The notes: generated by a model from the sequence alone, not told the origin. Shown: positions 29,114-42,204, counted from the first letter of the stretch. The stretch: 64,000 bases of DNA from Pegea sp. RAD2-039 (GCA_034620365.1 JAQGEQ010000263.1:310001-374000); one strand, 5' to 3'. A program made the numbers and translations.

Positions 29114-30926
29114 TTAGTGCAAGTAATTTTTGATTGAAACTTGTAAAGGACGACCCTGGTAATGATATTTATCTAAACATCTAACTGCTTCTTCCGCCTC
29201 TTTTTCAGTTGAATAAGTTACAAATCCATAACCTTTACCACTCCCATAAAATGGTTCACCTACCACATTAACTGATTGAATATGACCAATTTGACCAAAC
29301 AACTGACAGAGGGTATCTTCTGTTGTGAAAGGTCCAATTCCATAAACAAACACAACCTTACTGTGACTTTCTTCTTCATTATTAAAAGTTGGTTTTAGGT
29401 AAGGTTTTGATTCAGGTGAATGACTGAAAACTTAAATAGTTTATTTCTGAATTGATTGAAGTATTTTTTACTTACCTTGGTGGTTGAATAGGAGTATATC
29501 GTTCTTTAGGCATTCTGATACCTCTGATAGAAGTTATTCCATTCAAATTTAAATGATTTGAGAGGTAAGGGTGGTTTGGAGGTATAAAACTCTGGATATA
29601 CAAATAAATAGCAAATCTTAAACTTAAAGACTTTATATTTTGTTAGCAGATAAGTAATTATCAACAAATATATTTGTAAGTATTAATATTTTTATTTCTA
29701 ATTTACTCTACACATACAGAAGTTCTCGTAAAACTTTGTACAAAAGAATTTGTCTGATTTCTTTGTTCATTTCTTGCATACTTAATTGTGATTGGTTTAT
29801 CTCCAAGACCTTCAATTATTCTACCGTTCATCTGCTACAGTAGAATTTACAAATTATCATTTAAGTATTAAATCATTTTTATTAGAATTACAAAAACTTA
29901 CAACTAAAATTTATCTAGAAACTTTTTATGTAAATTAATAGCTTAGTGGAGCAGTTTGAAATTTGAAAATTGATTAATAAAAGATTTAAAAAGAAAAATT
30001 TGAATTTAGTATCAGCTAATAATGTATTGAAAGGCTTATATATAGTTTAAGATTGTATTTTGATAACATTTATAGCTTTGGTCAGAGAATTTAAAGTGAA
30101 CAATTACATTTATTAGTTTTGAATGTATAAAAACAGATTTTTAACTTTAAAAAACTACAAAAAAGTTAATAATTTAGTGGATTCTGCAGCAGATTATATT
30201 GTTTGATTCATAAATTTACAATCTGTAAATATTGTGAGTTTAAACATAAAAAACATCAGCTTAGGTTTGGTAGAAATGAATTCAAACTTACTGAAATTGC
30301 ATTTTGTGCTTGATCTCGACAAGCATACAAAACAAAACTAATTCCTTGACAAAGTTGAGTTGTTTTATCTTTAATTACATTACATTGAACAATATTTCCT
30401 TAAAAAAATAACAGAAATTAAAATACAAAAAATATAAAGTTTTATTTCCACATTTTTAGATAACTATAAAATAAATCAAAATTTTATAAAAAGTTTAAAA
30501 CTAACCATATTTAGAGAAAGCTGTTCGGAGTAGCTCTTCTGTACAATCACTAGATAAACCAGCAACATAAAGATTAATGTTCTTGGTTTGTGTCCCACTT
30601 GGCTTTGAGTAAGCAACTTTGATATATTTATGCTGCATTTGATATTTATCTAACTTTACAATTGCTTCAGCTGCATCTTCTGGTCTTTGAAAGTCTACAA
30701 AGCCATAACCATAACTAGAAAAAATAATAGATTGTAGTTTGATATTTTTATGGAGATTAGTAAACCTGTAACCCGTGGCTTTATCTCGAATTATTCTTGC
30801 TGTAGTAATAGGTCCGATTGAAGAAAATAAATTCTGAAATTGCTGATCAGTTAGAGTTTGTGGAAGATAATTGACAATTAAATTTGTTTTGGGAACTGAT
30901 TGGTTAGTTTGAAGGTCCTCAGACAT
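29114..30926 (-). CDS. ELAV/Hu-like RNA-binding protein with three RRMs
   Basis: Six minus-strand exons: 30926-30766, 30714-30506, 30398-30292, 29834-29718, 29591-29476, 29423-29114; 339 aa. RRM1 at about residues 15-92 (NLIVNYLPQTLTDQQFQNLF, RNP1 YGYGFVDF), RRM2 at about 101-182 (NLYVAGLSS, RNP1-like GISFVLYA), a hinge with IPPNHPYLSN, and RRM3 at about 260-337 (VFVYGIGP, RNP1 KGYGFVTY, ending LQVSIKNYL). The layout 1-2-hinge-3 and the NLIVNYLPQ start are typical of ELAV/Hu proteins, which bind AU-rich mRNA elements and control stability and splicing. Identity looks lower than in neuronal Hu proteins and RNP1 of RRM2 is atypical, so this is a divergent member. The start is the first ATG downstream of an apparent splice acceptor (TTTTTAG at about 30957-30951), implying an upstream 5' UTR exon. 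The acceptor of exon 4 is a TAGCAG tandem. Confidence 0.9.
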
Positions 30927-30959
30927 TTCAGCAGAAGTTTTGAGGAAATCTAAAAACAA

Positions 30960-33900
30960 TAAATAAAAAATGACTTCTTCAGTTTATTAAATCTATCAAA
31001 TCTTCTAAAAATTAATTTAGCATAATAGTTTGCCGATAGTTAAAATTATTTGTCAAATTTATCAGTTTAAATTCAATAACATAAATATTGCTGAAAAATT
31101 TGTTGTTAAAAAGTATATCAACTGATATCTTTCAACTTTTTATAGATTACAAATACTAAATCAATAATAAATAAATTAAACTCTTTAAAGATTGGAATGT
31201 AGAAATTATTAAAAAGCTGATGATATAAAAATCATTAATTTCTTTTAGTTTAAGTAATGTTGATGATAAAACATATAAGGTTGAATGAAAATTATACCAA
31301 AATGGTTTAAAAATATTGGCATCTTAGTAAAATTTCAATTTTCTTAAATAAAATAAAAAAATGCTTATAGTCTGATAATTAGAATAAATTTAATTTCAAA
31401 TAAATTTGTAATTTTTAATGAATAAATTTCAACATTAAAAAAACATTTATCTATTTATAAAACCATAATTAATTACTAGATTATGATAATTATAATCTAT
31501 AACTCATTTATTATATAGATAACAACGTTTATTATAAGTTATATAAGATTTATTATATAAGAATTCTCTACATAGCAGAAAAAACTGAAATAAATCTATT
31601 CAATGTGTAAACAAAATAATACAAATTAAATTATAAACAAAAATACTTCAAGCTACTTTTCTAACCTTTTGATTTTATTTCTTAGTTGTCAGCCACACAT
31701 ATAATTGAGCATTGCATGAAATTATTCAACCCTCATTACTTACAATAGAAAGTTAAAAAACTATTTTTGAGTTTGAGTTTACTTGTCTATGTTAAAAGCT
31801 TCAAAAAAAGTGTTTTATGTAAATATCATTTAATCAGAAATTTTTAATAATCGAATCATTTTATATTCAAAATATACTTTTATATAAATATTATTTTTTA
31901 AAGCTAAATCTAAACTATTTAAATAAAAATAAAACATAATTTAAAACTTCCATAATAATAACTAAATATTTAATTTAATATTAAGTTTATCTGCATAAAT
32001 ATTTTGTATATGCTACCTTTGAAAAATAAAGAATTTATCAAAGAAATTACAAATTATTGTAGAATATTTTGCAAGTTCAATCAATTTGGTTAGTAAAATT
32101 ATACAAAGCAATGTCAAAAATGGGCCGAACGCATTCATGCATATACACAAAAAGTTTTTTTTAATTTTCAATGTAGTAGTACGACAAAAATTGTTTAAAA
32201 AACTTTATAACCTACATTTTCAAGACAATTATAAATAAATAAAACAAAATTTGCACTGTAGAAAAAATATATTGTTATAATTGTATCGAATTATTTGTTT
32301 TACAGAATGTATTAAAATTATTACAAATTTAAGCGGTTTTATAGAACATTTCTAACTGTTTATGCATTTAATTACTCTCATAATTATATGTTAAATATTT
32401 ATTATTCTAATAATTATTAAAGCACTATTTACTTAAAATTTCACTCAAGTAGCAACTGAAATTGAAAATAAAGTTTTGCAGCGTTTTATGTAGAATTAGG
32501 CCAAAATAAGTCTCTTCACACCAGTAAAGCTAGTTGTGATTTGATAAAAATTACCAGAAAACAAATGCCTAAAAAAGTTAACTAATCAATTAAATTCACC
32601 AAAAAGTAAAAAATATATATATTAATTTTAGTTAGGTGTTGATAAAAATCATTCTTGATCTACAGCCGAACAAATAAACTTAGAAATACTTTTCTTAAAC
32701 CTTTTTTCATTTGAGGAATAATAATATGAAATGAGAAGGAAGTTGTAACTGAAGTAGGTTTGAAACAGAATGAAATCAAATAAGGCCACAAACAAATTCT
32801 TAAACGAGTCTGAAGCGGCATTTTTTTAACTTATAAAATTTTATAAGAACCTGTTTTAGATCGAAACTTATTTTTGTAGACAGGAACTATTTTTGCAAGC
32901 ATGTCACCTACTTTTCTTGATCTACTCTTCTTTTTTATGTTATACGAAAACTAACAAGCTTTTTGGTAAACATAAAAACAACTCTTTTATTTGCTCATAT
33001 AAATAAACAAGCTCATATAAATTTGATTAACTTTGATATTTTTATTATTAAAAAATTGAAATCTTTTTTATTCTTTTTATTCTCTTTTTTTTAATTAAAT
33101 ATTCAAACATTAGCTTTGGAGTTACTAAAGATCACCTTAATTATCGTTGCATTCATAATGTTAAAAATTATATTCAAAATTAAATCTATTATATAAAGTT
33201 TATTATATCTTTATAAGGCTTCATTAATGTTCATTTTAATTCAAATTATTGGAAAGTAATAATCATAGTCATTTTAAAAGTTTATAATTTTAAGTTTAAA
33301 TTAAACTAAAATTATTAACTGTTTAGTTTAGAACTATTTATTATCAGATTTATTATGGACAAGCAAACAGGTTTTCCATGATATCAGAACTAAAATTAGA
33401 ACCAAAGTCTGAATGAAGAAGGTTGTGTTTTAACTTTTGATTTTATTTTTTTATGTGAATTCCTGTTGTATGGAAAATATAAATTATTATTCAGAATTTT
33501 TTATTTTTTTAACTTATTACTCAACTATTCGAAACTCTAACTGAAATTTGCAAATAACTTTTCATCTGGTAACATTTAAAAACCAGTCTAGAAATAAATT
33601 GTTCGGTTTTTATTTGTTTGAATACTTTTCTTATGTATGTATGTTTGTATTTCACATATTTTGTAACCTTATCATCTTTCTAATAGTATCATCTGTATAT
33701 CTTTAAATTCTGATGCTATTCTTGACCAAATAAAGTAAAAATTTTTACAAAATTCCATTTGAAGAAAATTACATTTATTTAATTTTTAAACTACTATTTA
33801 TTAATAAGTTTTAAAACAATAAAAACATTTTGAAATTTTATCAATAATAACATAATTCGATTACAACAAGTATATCTCACAATAAACTATTTGATAAATT

Positions 33901-34036
33901 CATAAAGTTAAAGTAAAGAAATATTTGTTTTAAGTCAATTCTAACAGATGATGTCATTAGAATAATAAAAGTGTCACTCAGTCAAACAAATACTAGACAT
34001 CACCTAAATTTAAATTTTAATATTTGAAGTATTAAG
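30960..34036. other. Intergenic upstream of ELAV-like gene
   Basis: About 3 kb, extremely AT-rich with many homopolymer runs. It probably includes the 5' UTR exon and promoter of the ELAV-like gene. No coding or repeat signal seen. Confidence 0.5.
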
Positions 34037-34042
34037 TTTATT
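34037..34042 (-). terminator. Poly(A) signal of WBP1-like gene A
   Basis: AATAAA on the minus strand about 75 nt past the stop codon. Confidence 0.45.
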
Positions 34043-34113
34043 ATACCAAAAGATTTTACAGTGTAATTAAATCTGATAAATTAATAGATTACAAAAGATT
34101 TTTAAAGTTGGAA

Positions 34114-35611
34114 TCAATTATCATTTTCACTAGAACTAGATGATGATGAGTCTACTCTTTGTGCTGAGTTTTCAGAGGAACTTTTTGAATGGTAGGCTTG
34201 TATCGCGTCGGACTGATACTGCTGTACTTCTGAATAACTCGGTGGTTGTTGTGTCTCATTTTGAATTCTGATTTGATCAGAACTTGCCTAGAAGTATTTC
34301 AAAAGTTTTTTAAAGAAATCGTTTGAGTATCATAAAATTAAATTTTTAATCTTACCTGATATGCAAATCCTGGAGTAGTTACAACAACAGCCTGTCTTTC
34401 AACTGCAGATCTACTGATATTGACATTAGAAGATGTTTTTGAGGAAGCTGCCTTGGAAGCACACAGGCGACAAGCACAAACACAAAAAGTAACAAAAACA
34501 ATAAACAGAATCAAAGGAGTCCAAAAGTCTGTAACCAATTCGAAGGTTAAATTTAAGATAATCTAAAAATATATAGTTAATAATTAACCTTCTCCAAAAC
34601 AAATATGCGCAACATAGTGATTGAAATGTGATAAAACTTAAAAACATATTTTATAAAAATAAAGCAAAATTCTATTGCCTAAAAACAAATTAGTGACTTT
34701 TATCAGTCGCTCTTACAATAGATTTAATTCTATATAAATATCAAATCTCAACTTACACCATAGCCGATAAAAAGGAGTATAATAGCAGCACCCTTCAACT
34801 TCTAATACTGTGCAACAGAATCCAATGGAGCTATAAGGATCTAACAACAAATCAGTTATTTTAGTATTTCATATTTTAGTGTATTAGATATTTAAAAAAC
34901 TTTGATAGATAATCACAAATAAAATTTAAATATTCAATAATGAACTATATATCTACAGCTGTAAAACATTTTTATACTTAAACTATCTTATTTTTTGTGG
35001 TAAAATATCATATTTTGATAATTATAAACTTATAAGTGCTTAAAAATGTGATTATGTATTTAGCTTATTCTATTTAGTCAAAAAAAACTTCAATATATAC
35101 CAAAACATGTTTCCCTGTACGTACTGTTTGGATAAAAACACATTTCAAAAGCCTAGAAATAAAAATACTTTAACGAATGTTTCAAGATCTTTGCAATGAA
35201 AACAAAACTACAAATTGAATATTGTTAGCCTCTTCAATTATCAGGAATAAATTTAAAAATAAAAGTCAATCTAAAGTAACTATAGTTTATACATCTTAAA
35301 TACTTGTTCTACTTTTCAACTTTTGTGTGGTAAGCAGATAAGGATTTTCTAAACATACCTGTGATATTTTATAATACTTTACAATAATTATTTTATTAAT
35401 CAAAGCAAAAGACTGTAACAGACTGATCTAAATCATTTTAATTTTTTATAAATATTTTATAGATTTTTCTTAATCAAAAATGATACAAAGTGTTTTTCAT
35501 TTATTAAAATCTAATAATATATTTAGATTTTATAAGACGAAACAAAAACCTTACCTTTACAGATGAAGCTCCAAAGTATAAAATTCCAATCAATGTTAAT
35601 ATAGCTTTCAT
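34114..35611 (-). CDS. WBP1/VOPP1-like membrane protein A
   Basis: Five minus-strand exons: 35611-35555, 35152-35101, 34840-34757, 34528-34356, 34287-34114; 179 aa. Order of parts: signal peptide MKAILTLIGILYFGASS, a cysteine-rich ectodomain with two CC pairs (IGFCC, EGCCYYT), an aromatic juxtamembrane YRLWYFW, one membrane segment (about residues 67-88) ending in CVCACRLC, and a cytosolic tail with a PPSY motif (QQPPSYSEV) and a serine-rich acidic end. CC..CC-YY-(L)W-FW plus TM plus PPxY is the architecture of the WBP1/WBP1L/VOPP1 family, whose PPxY tails recruit WW-domain proteins such as NEDD4-type ligases at endosomal membranes. The exon 3/4 junction falls inside the W-Y-F-W motif and uses the GTAAGT donor. 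It is head-to-head with paralogue B, with identical phases at all four junctions. Confidence 0.8.
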
Positions 35612-38600
35612 TTTGTTTTTTAAATAGTTTTTTAATCTAAAGAATTTATATTTTTAGAATTTAAGAAATTTATTCAAGAACTTGTGTTAACTAAACAAAG
35701 TGTTTTTCATTAAAACTTAATCAAATAAGTTTTGAATATTTTGGTTTGGAAACTCAATGAACAATTTAAAGTAAGCAGTATATGTAAACAATTATTAAAT
35801 TCAAAATTAAATGTTTAAAGATTTGAATCAATTGCAATAAAATTATTAGAACGATTTTAAAAGAAATTAGTTAAATTGTATAAAAAAGCAAAAATTGTTT
35901 ATTAGAAAAAAGATTTTCAAACAAAATATTGCAATAAACGATTTTAAGTTTCAATAAAAGTTAAAAATATACTTTTTGCTTTAAACTTTAAAATAAGTAA
36001 TTAAATTCATTACTTTCATTCTATACCAAGAGTAACTAGTCATATGCTATCTGTGGTGTCATCCGTATTGAGAGGAAATTATGAGATAATTATTAACTAG
36101 TGTGTATACCTGCTTTGTAAGCAATGTTTGTAAGAGCAAAAATATTTTATCTGTCCATCAAACTAAGAAAGGAGAAAACTTCAAGAGTTCTGTTCTCTAA
36201 ACATATCTTTTGAAAAGATTTAAGTCTATCTAACTTAAAGATTACTTTGGGTTTTTAAGGTTTTGTTTACTACTTCTTAAATACAATTTAAAGAAAATAT
36301 TTTAAATTGACTTTCTATTTTTCAAAATGAAACTATGTAATGAAGATAAAATTCCCCAAAACTATCTGCGTCATTTATGAGTCAATGACCTTAAAAAATA
36401 ATGTTTACAAATTTGTGTTCCTTTGATGAGGACCAATCTAAGATAAATAATTGAATTCTCATCAGAAGTATTTGAAATTTTATTGATTAGTTTTGTAAAG
36501 AGTTGTTATTGTTTGTAAAAAGACTTTAAAAGCCTAGGTGACTTTTCTAACTTATTTTAGTTGTTAGTTTTCTAGAAATATTTAAGAACAAAAGTTGTTT
36601 TTATTTATTTATGAAGTACGATTGAGTTAGATTATTTCTTAGTTTCTGAAGATTTTGTTTAACTTTTAGATGGGTTTAAATGGATTATATACAAGCAACT
36701 AAAATATAACAACTTTTATAAATATACATTTATCGTTTAAAGAAAAAAATCGTACGACTTTATATTGACTTAAATAAAGCTAAAAGACTATTTAAATATT
36801 GACCAAAAATACTCAAGTCACTAACTAACTAGGAAGAAATTCAAAGAATAAAAAGGTTGTTTACATATCTTCATACATTCAATTGAAGTTGAAGTAATTA
36901 ATTAATTTATGTAATATTTTAAGATGAATATAACTTGATATAAAATAAAAATTAATGTGTTAAAACTTTATCAAGATTCTCAAAATTGTTTTATATAATA
37001 AATTAAAGATATGAAACGATGAAACTAGAACGTAAAGTCAGCGAGAAAATGTTTTGAAATAATTAAAAATAGTTAGAAATCTAAGATGTTAAATAAATGC
37101 TGAAGTATATCAATAAATAAAACTATATCCTAGCTGTTTTAACTTTATTTATTAGCTTTATTCATTTTATATTTTGTAAATAACTGATACCTTATAAGGC
37201 TTTATATTATATATTATAAGTAAAAGTTAAAGTTCGATTATCAATATTTGTTTGAAGCAAAAACAAAGGTAGGTAATTTTAGAAAGAATAATAATTACAA
37301 TAAGACTAGAATAAATAAAATTTGATGAAAAGGTTTATTTATTATAATGTTGCAAAATAGTTTGAAACACTAAACTGACTTTTAGATATTCTCCTTATCA
37401 CAATTTTAACAACAATCTTTAGAATTGACGTCAGATACTTTTAGCTAATATTTGTCCAACAACTCCAGGCTTATGTGACTTAAATGTATACAAAAGCATT
37501 AAATATCAAATAAGCAATAATCAATTGGAAACACTTTTCAGTTTTGGTTACAAGTCGCCATGATTTGAAATTGTATTTAGAATATTTAAGAAATTTAACC
37601 AATAGACGAATTTTAAATCATTTGAATACATAAAATATATTCGCTAGGCGGCGCTACAGACTTTAAATTTGCTTAATGCTTATTTAGAAATTATTTTTAC
37701 ATTTAGCTAGCAATATGTTGAGCTGTACTTTTGTCAATTGTTGTCACGTAGTTTTGAAGATTAGAATGATTTTTTAGAACAAGATTTCCCAGACAAAGAG
37801 AAACTTTTTTTTATAAATAGAATTTACAAATATTTTTAATCAATTTAATTTATAAGAACTAAAAGTAGATAAAAGGTTAATATTTGCAGATATATATAAA
37901 CAAAGTTTTCTGATAAGTTTAATTTCTAAAATAAGATTTAAACCTAAATACTATAAGAATATTTTTGTTAAAGCATTTCGATATTATAAATGTTTAAAAG
38001 TTTATTTAATAATTTTCTAATTCATTTTGTATCAATTAGCGTTTATTTTATACTAAATAGTAATTTGTTTTTCTCTGATTTACTTTATTTGTCTTAGACA
38101 TTGAGTTCAGCTTCTCAAATAGTTTTTATGATTTTTTTTAATCTTTCTAAAAGTCTAACATTGAAAAAGATTTTGAAATGTCAATTAGAAAATCTTTTTT
38201 TATTATTGGGAAGTTAAATCCTTTAAAGTTGACTTATTTTAAAAACTGTATATTCATTAAAGCCAAAAGGATATATGTGTAATGTGAGTGAGTTAAAGTT
38301 TACAGTTAACACATGTGACATACGACTTTAAGACCTTTCAAACTGAGCAGTTTTAATAAGTAATAAAGAATTCATTTTTTAAAATACACCGATGAATAGT
38401 TAGTTGGAGTTTTCTATTTAAAAAGAAATACATATAAATTGTATCTATAAATAGAATTTAAATAAAAATCTTTCGACGCAAGCGAGATATGATCTTAAAA
38501 AAATTGCTCATCTATAGATGACTAGTCATGCGATTAAATCTATAAATCTGTTTAAGCGTCATGAACGCCTATTAGATATTTTTGGAGGACTAATTAATGA

Positions 38601-38649
38601 ATACTTTTGTTATTTCTCTAGTTGATTATTTTGATAAGTAAAGTTATTA
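35612..38649. promoter_or_regulatory. 3-kb spacer between divergent WBP1-like paralogues
   Basis: AT-rich DNA between the two start exons, which face away from each other. Any promoters of the pair must lie here. I see no gene, repeat or recognisable core motif. Confidence 0.35.
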
Positions 38650-40252
38650 TGTTTGCAAAATCTCTGTTTTTTTTTATTGCTCTATTTTCTTGGAAAGCAA
38701 CAGTACGTTAAATTATTTGATATTATTTACATTTCAATTGTAAATTTTTTATTGAAACTTTTAAAGCTTATATATTAAGTTGGTTTGTTTATATGACTTT
38801 AAATAAAGCTAATAAGTTGTAAAGATTATTTTTTAAGTCTTTTTCTTTTATGAAAGAAACTCAAAAACTAAAATAAACTAAACATTTTTAGGCAGATGTT
38901 GAATGTAGTTTCAAAAATACAATTCAATGTAAAGGTATTTAAACTTTTTTAGTTTTTTACTAGATGAATTTCATTACATAAAGATCTGATAATTACTTTT
39001 AAGTTTATTATTTATAGATTCATGTTTATATATTTCGATTTAAAACGACAGATATCTTACGTAAATTTCATTATTAAATTTATATTCAAGAACCCAATAA
39101 TTTAGTTGCTAATTTGATTATATTTCAGACTTTGACGGTATGACTGCTTACTGCTGTGAAGATCCACAGTCAGATAATTGTTGCTATACTTATGAATTTT
39201 GGTTTACTTGGTGTAAGTTACTAAAAACTTCTATTACAAACTTTCCAAACAAATTTTCTTGCTTGAGATAAGAAATTGTTATGGAAACTACCTAAAACCT
39301 TACATTTGTTTTTCTTCAAACTCAAATAATTGAAAAGATTTTGTCATTGTCACTCAATCGCGTGGTTTTGAAAGCTTTCAAAGAAAATTGTCCAACATTT
39401 TTTTTCATTAATGTTTAGAAATAGAACTTAGTAAAATAAGAAGAAAATATTATTTGAAAATAAGATAAGAAGCAGCTAAGTGCAGTTTTATTCCTAAATT
39501 TTGAAAAGAAATGAATTATAAATGGATTTTATTTCTTTCGTCTTCAAATTATCAATATCAACAAAATCGAACTGAAAATTTTGTGTGTATCATATAACAT
39601 GAAATCAAAATAATTCTTGAAAATTTTATAAGATTAGTCAAAAGTCATTGCAAAAGATTTGAACTTTAAAATGAAATCTTATATAAAAATAACAGATTTT
39701 TTTTCAACAGACTTTTGGTGCTCGTGTTTGATTGTTTTCATAATCTTACTCGCTCTTATGGTGACATGCTGCAAAGCACATTACGCTAAAACTCGTAGAA
39801 TAACTCATAATCTAGACCCTCCAAGATATGCGTTTAACGTCAACTCGATTAACAGAGAAGTAAACTATATTCAGTAGATGATAATTATATCTGATCATTA
39901 ATATAAACTAATATAAAAAGTCAATATTTTAATTTGAATTGATTTCTTAAAACTTATTAATGATTAACAACTTTATATTTAAAAAGAATTATTTATTTAT
40001 TCAATAAAAACGTTTACTTAGCAATAAATTTAAATATAACTAACTACATTTTTCTTTGTTCATTCAATATTAATTAATTGAAACTTATATCAACAGACAT
40101 CTCTCCCGGCATTTGATCTTCCTCCAAGCTATGACCAAATCCGTAAAGATGGAATTGAAAAAGAATATGAGGAATTCGCTAAAGCTTCAGTCTTCAGTCA
40201 AGTTCCAAAAGAAATAAGAGAAGATGAAAGAGTACCTCCTTACCATTTATAA
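38650..40252 (+). CDS. WBP1/VOPP1-like membrane protein B
   Basis: Proposed exons: 38650-38702, 38892-38934, 39129-39212, 39711-39859, 40097-40252; about 161 aa. Ectodomain ADVECSFKN..QCKDFDG, two CC pairs (AYCCED, DNCCYTYEF), then TWYFW, a membrane segment (CLIVFIILLALMVTCC) and a tail with LDPPRY, DLPPSY and a final VPPYHL. The third exon is 84 nt in both paralogues, and the T|AC split in the WYFW codons is identical. The start exon is odd: it encodes a hydrophobic leader from ATG 38650, but its run of eight T leaves the exon one base short of the phase needed by exon 2. Either the true leader exon lies elsewhere, or the T-run is miscounted or polymorphic. Exons 2-5 are secure. AATAAA in intron 4 (about 40003) could support a shorter isoform. 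Confidence 0.75.
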
Positions 40253-41014
40253 TTTCTTTATCGACACAAAGGAGTTTTTTAAGAACTAAGTTTCATTGTC
40301 TGCTTATTACGAGCAATTCATAATTACTTTTCAAGACAGCGCTTCAAAAATAATCTCTTGACTAAAGAAGATTTAACATACTTTCGTACTTTATAACTTT
40401 TTTAGGAAGATCTTTCTGACACGATAAAATTTTTGATCTTGTAATCCAAGAAGAAAGAATCTTCTTTCTTGAAATTTTACTACAAAAAAGTTTCTTCAAA
40501 TATTTTTGTTATGAAAGAAAACGTTTTTTTTTTACAATTTTTCGCTTTAATTTGGTGCTAAAACGCTGTGACAGTATTAACTAAATTGCCTACTGTGTTT
40601 CATTTATAACAAGATCTTCTGATAAAGTTGATGTCATCGTGATTTCATTTTGAAAATTAGTGAAGTCAAAAACATTTCCAATATTCTGAAAGTTTATTTA
40701 TCTTAAGTTTTTTTTATTGATTTTGTGTAAGATGATTTTATTTATTAAAAGTTTATTTTATCTATTTATTATCATTAAAGTTTATTATTTAGTTTTATTA
40801 AACTTTTTCCTAATTTAAAGTTTTGATTGATATAAACTACTCAAAAATTTCACAATTTTATTCTATCAATATTTTGGAGTTTTTTAAAATAATTTTTGAC
40901 ATTCTATCCGCTGTAATAAAACTGATTTACTTTTATTAAAAGCTGTAAACATAATAAGTTTAATATTTACTCCCAGTTTTAGCTACAAAGAGAGCAAGTA
41001 ATAAAAATTCTAGA
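40253..41014. other. Intergenic after WBP1-like B
   Basis: AT-rich, with 3' UTR expected in the left part. No gene seen. Confidence 0.5.
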
Positions 41015-41095
41015 TTTTTTTATTCAACGCATGGCTGCAAGTGACAAATTATACAGCTTTTATAACGAACGAAAAACAAAGTAAATTTATACAGG
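41015..41095 (-). mobile_element. 5'-truncated LINE 3' end
   Basis: Reverse strand reads TGCAGCCATGCGTTGAATAA with upstream TTGTTTTTCGTTCGTTATAA, matching the MANEA-intron copy at 1455-1505 over about 65 bp and resembling the end of the 45.2-kb LINE. No coding part is attached. Confidence 0.6.
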
Positions 41096-41830
41096 CGGTG
41101 GTTATGACTTTTAATGTTATGAAACTCTAAAATTAGTTTTTAACCACATGATAATTTCTTAAAATTAATAATGACTAAAAAACTGCTTAAACATATTTTT
41201 ATAATTAAAATAGGTCGTTAATTAAAATGTATTAGGTAATATATGATTTAATAGTAAAGTCATCTTATATAAATTCGTTAAATACACTCATTATTCTATA
41301 TCTAAACCAATTACTAAGTGGATTAAAATAACTTTTTAATTTTAAGACTTCAAAACGTTATCACAGGGCCCTAGAAAGTTCTTCGATATGTAAACATCAT
41401 TAAAGTCTTAGAATAATCAAACCTAACTTGTTTTTAAATGCTGCTATAAAGCACTTACTCTAATTGAATAAAAAATAGACAAAAGCTTTCAGCATCTTTA
41501 TTTGATGAAAGACTTTTAAAGTGATTAGATAGAAATTTTTATTAAAAATATCTTTGTACCAACTAAAATCGTTGAAAGCAAATCGAAACTGCAAATAATA
41601 CTTTTTTATTTTTATTCTAGAGAATTTAAAACATACATATCAGCTGTAGAATGTTAAAAAGTAGAACATATTTGACTAAAATTTCATAAATTCGTAGTAT
41701 TGACTAAATTATATATTAATGGATAATATAAAGATATGATTATATGTCTCGTAAGAATATGAAATTTATATTCTTGTGGTTATGAAGAAATTGTAGCTTA
41801 TAAATATTAAAACTATTTATAATAATATTT
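41096..41830. other. Intergenic, nothing recognised
   Basis: AT-rich DNA between two repeats, without open frames or repeats I can name. Confidence 0.5.
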
Positions 41831-41833
41831 TTT

Positions 41834-42190
41834 GACCTGCTTCGGCTGAGAACGGCCATGCTGTAAGCCAGGGCAGATGCTATAGAAATTCAGTTGTTGT
41901 AAGCAGGATTCCCGTCTCCATGCCAACAAAGTATGCAGCCAACTGATTTGGCTAGGACTGATGCTGCAGGAAGACACTGAGTAGAGTGACAAACTGCCTA
42001 CGAGACTCTAACTCCGGCTCTAAATTTAAAGTTTTGTATCTCCTTGAAGGGTTGTCATTAACCAGAATTACAGGGCCCTTCTACCCGGGTTTTTATGGAC
42101 TTTTCCTTGTCGCAAATATGTGTCCGCCTATGCTCGAACCCAAGGTCTCTCGTCTTGGCAGATGTGGTAACCGTTACACCTCACAGATAA
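41834..42190 (-). mobile_element. Long tRNA-derived SINE
   Basis: Near full-length copy in reverse of the 57.17-kb element. On the minus strand: head GTGAGGTGTAACGGTTACCA (A box), GGGTTCGAGCA (B box), GCGGACACATATTTGCGACA, body AGGAAAAGTCCATAAAAACC-CGGGTAGAAGGGCCCTG, then a section ending in GGCCGTTCTCAGCC and GAAGCAGGTC. The end carries the same stem-loop tail as the LINE fragment at 20.26 kb. An open frame across 41986-42198 is part of the element, not a gene. Confidence 0.85.
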
Positions 42191-42204
42191 ATAAATGAAA
42201 TATT

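Noticed and set aside
29354-30959. TTG at 30959 as the ELAV-like start (MFLDFLKTSAE..)
   Set aside because: It overlaps a TTTTTAG acceptor; the ATG at 30926 gives a normal start and needs no unusual codon.
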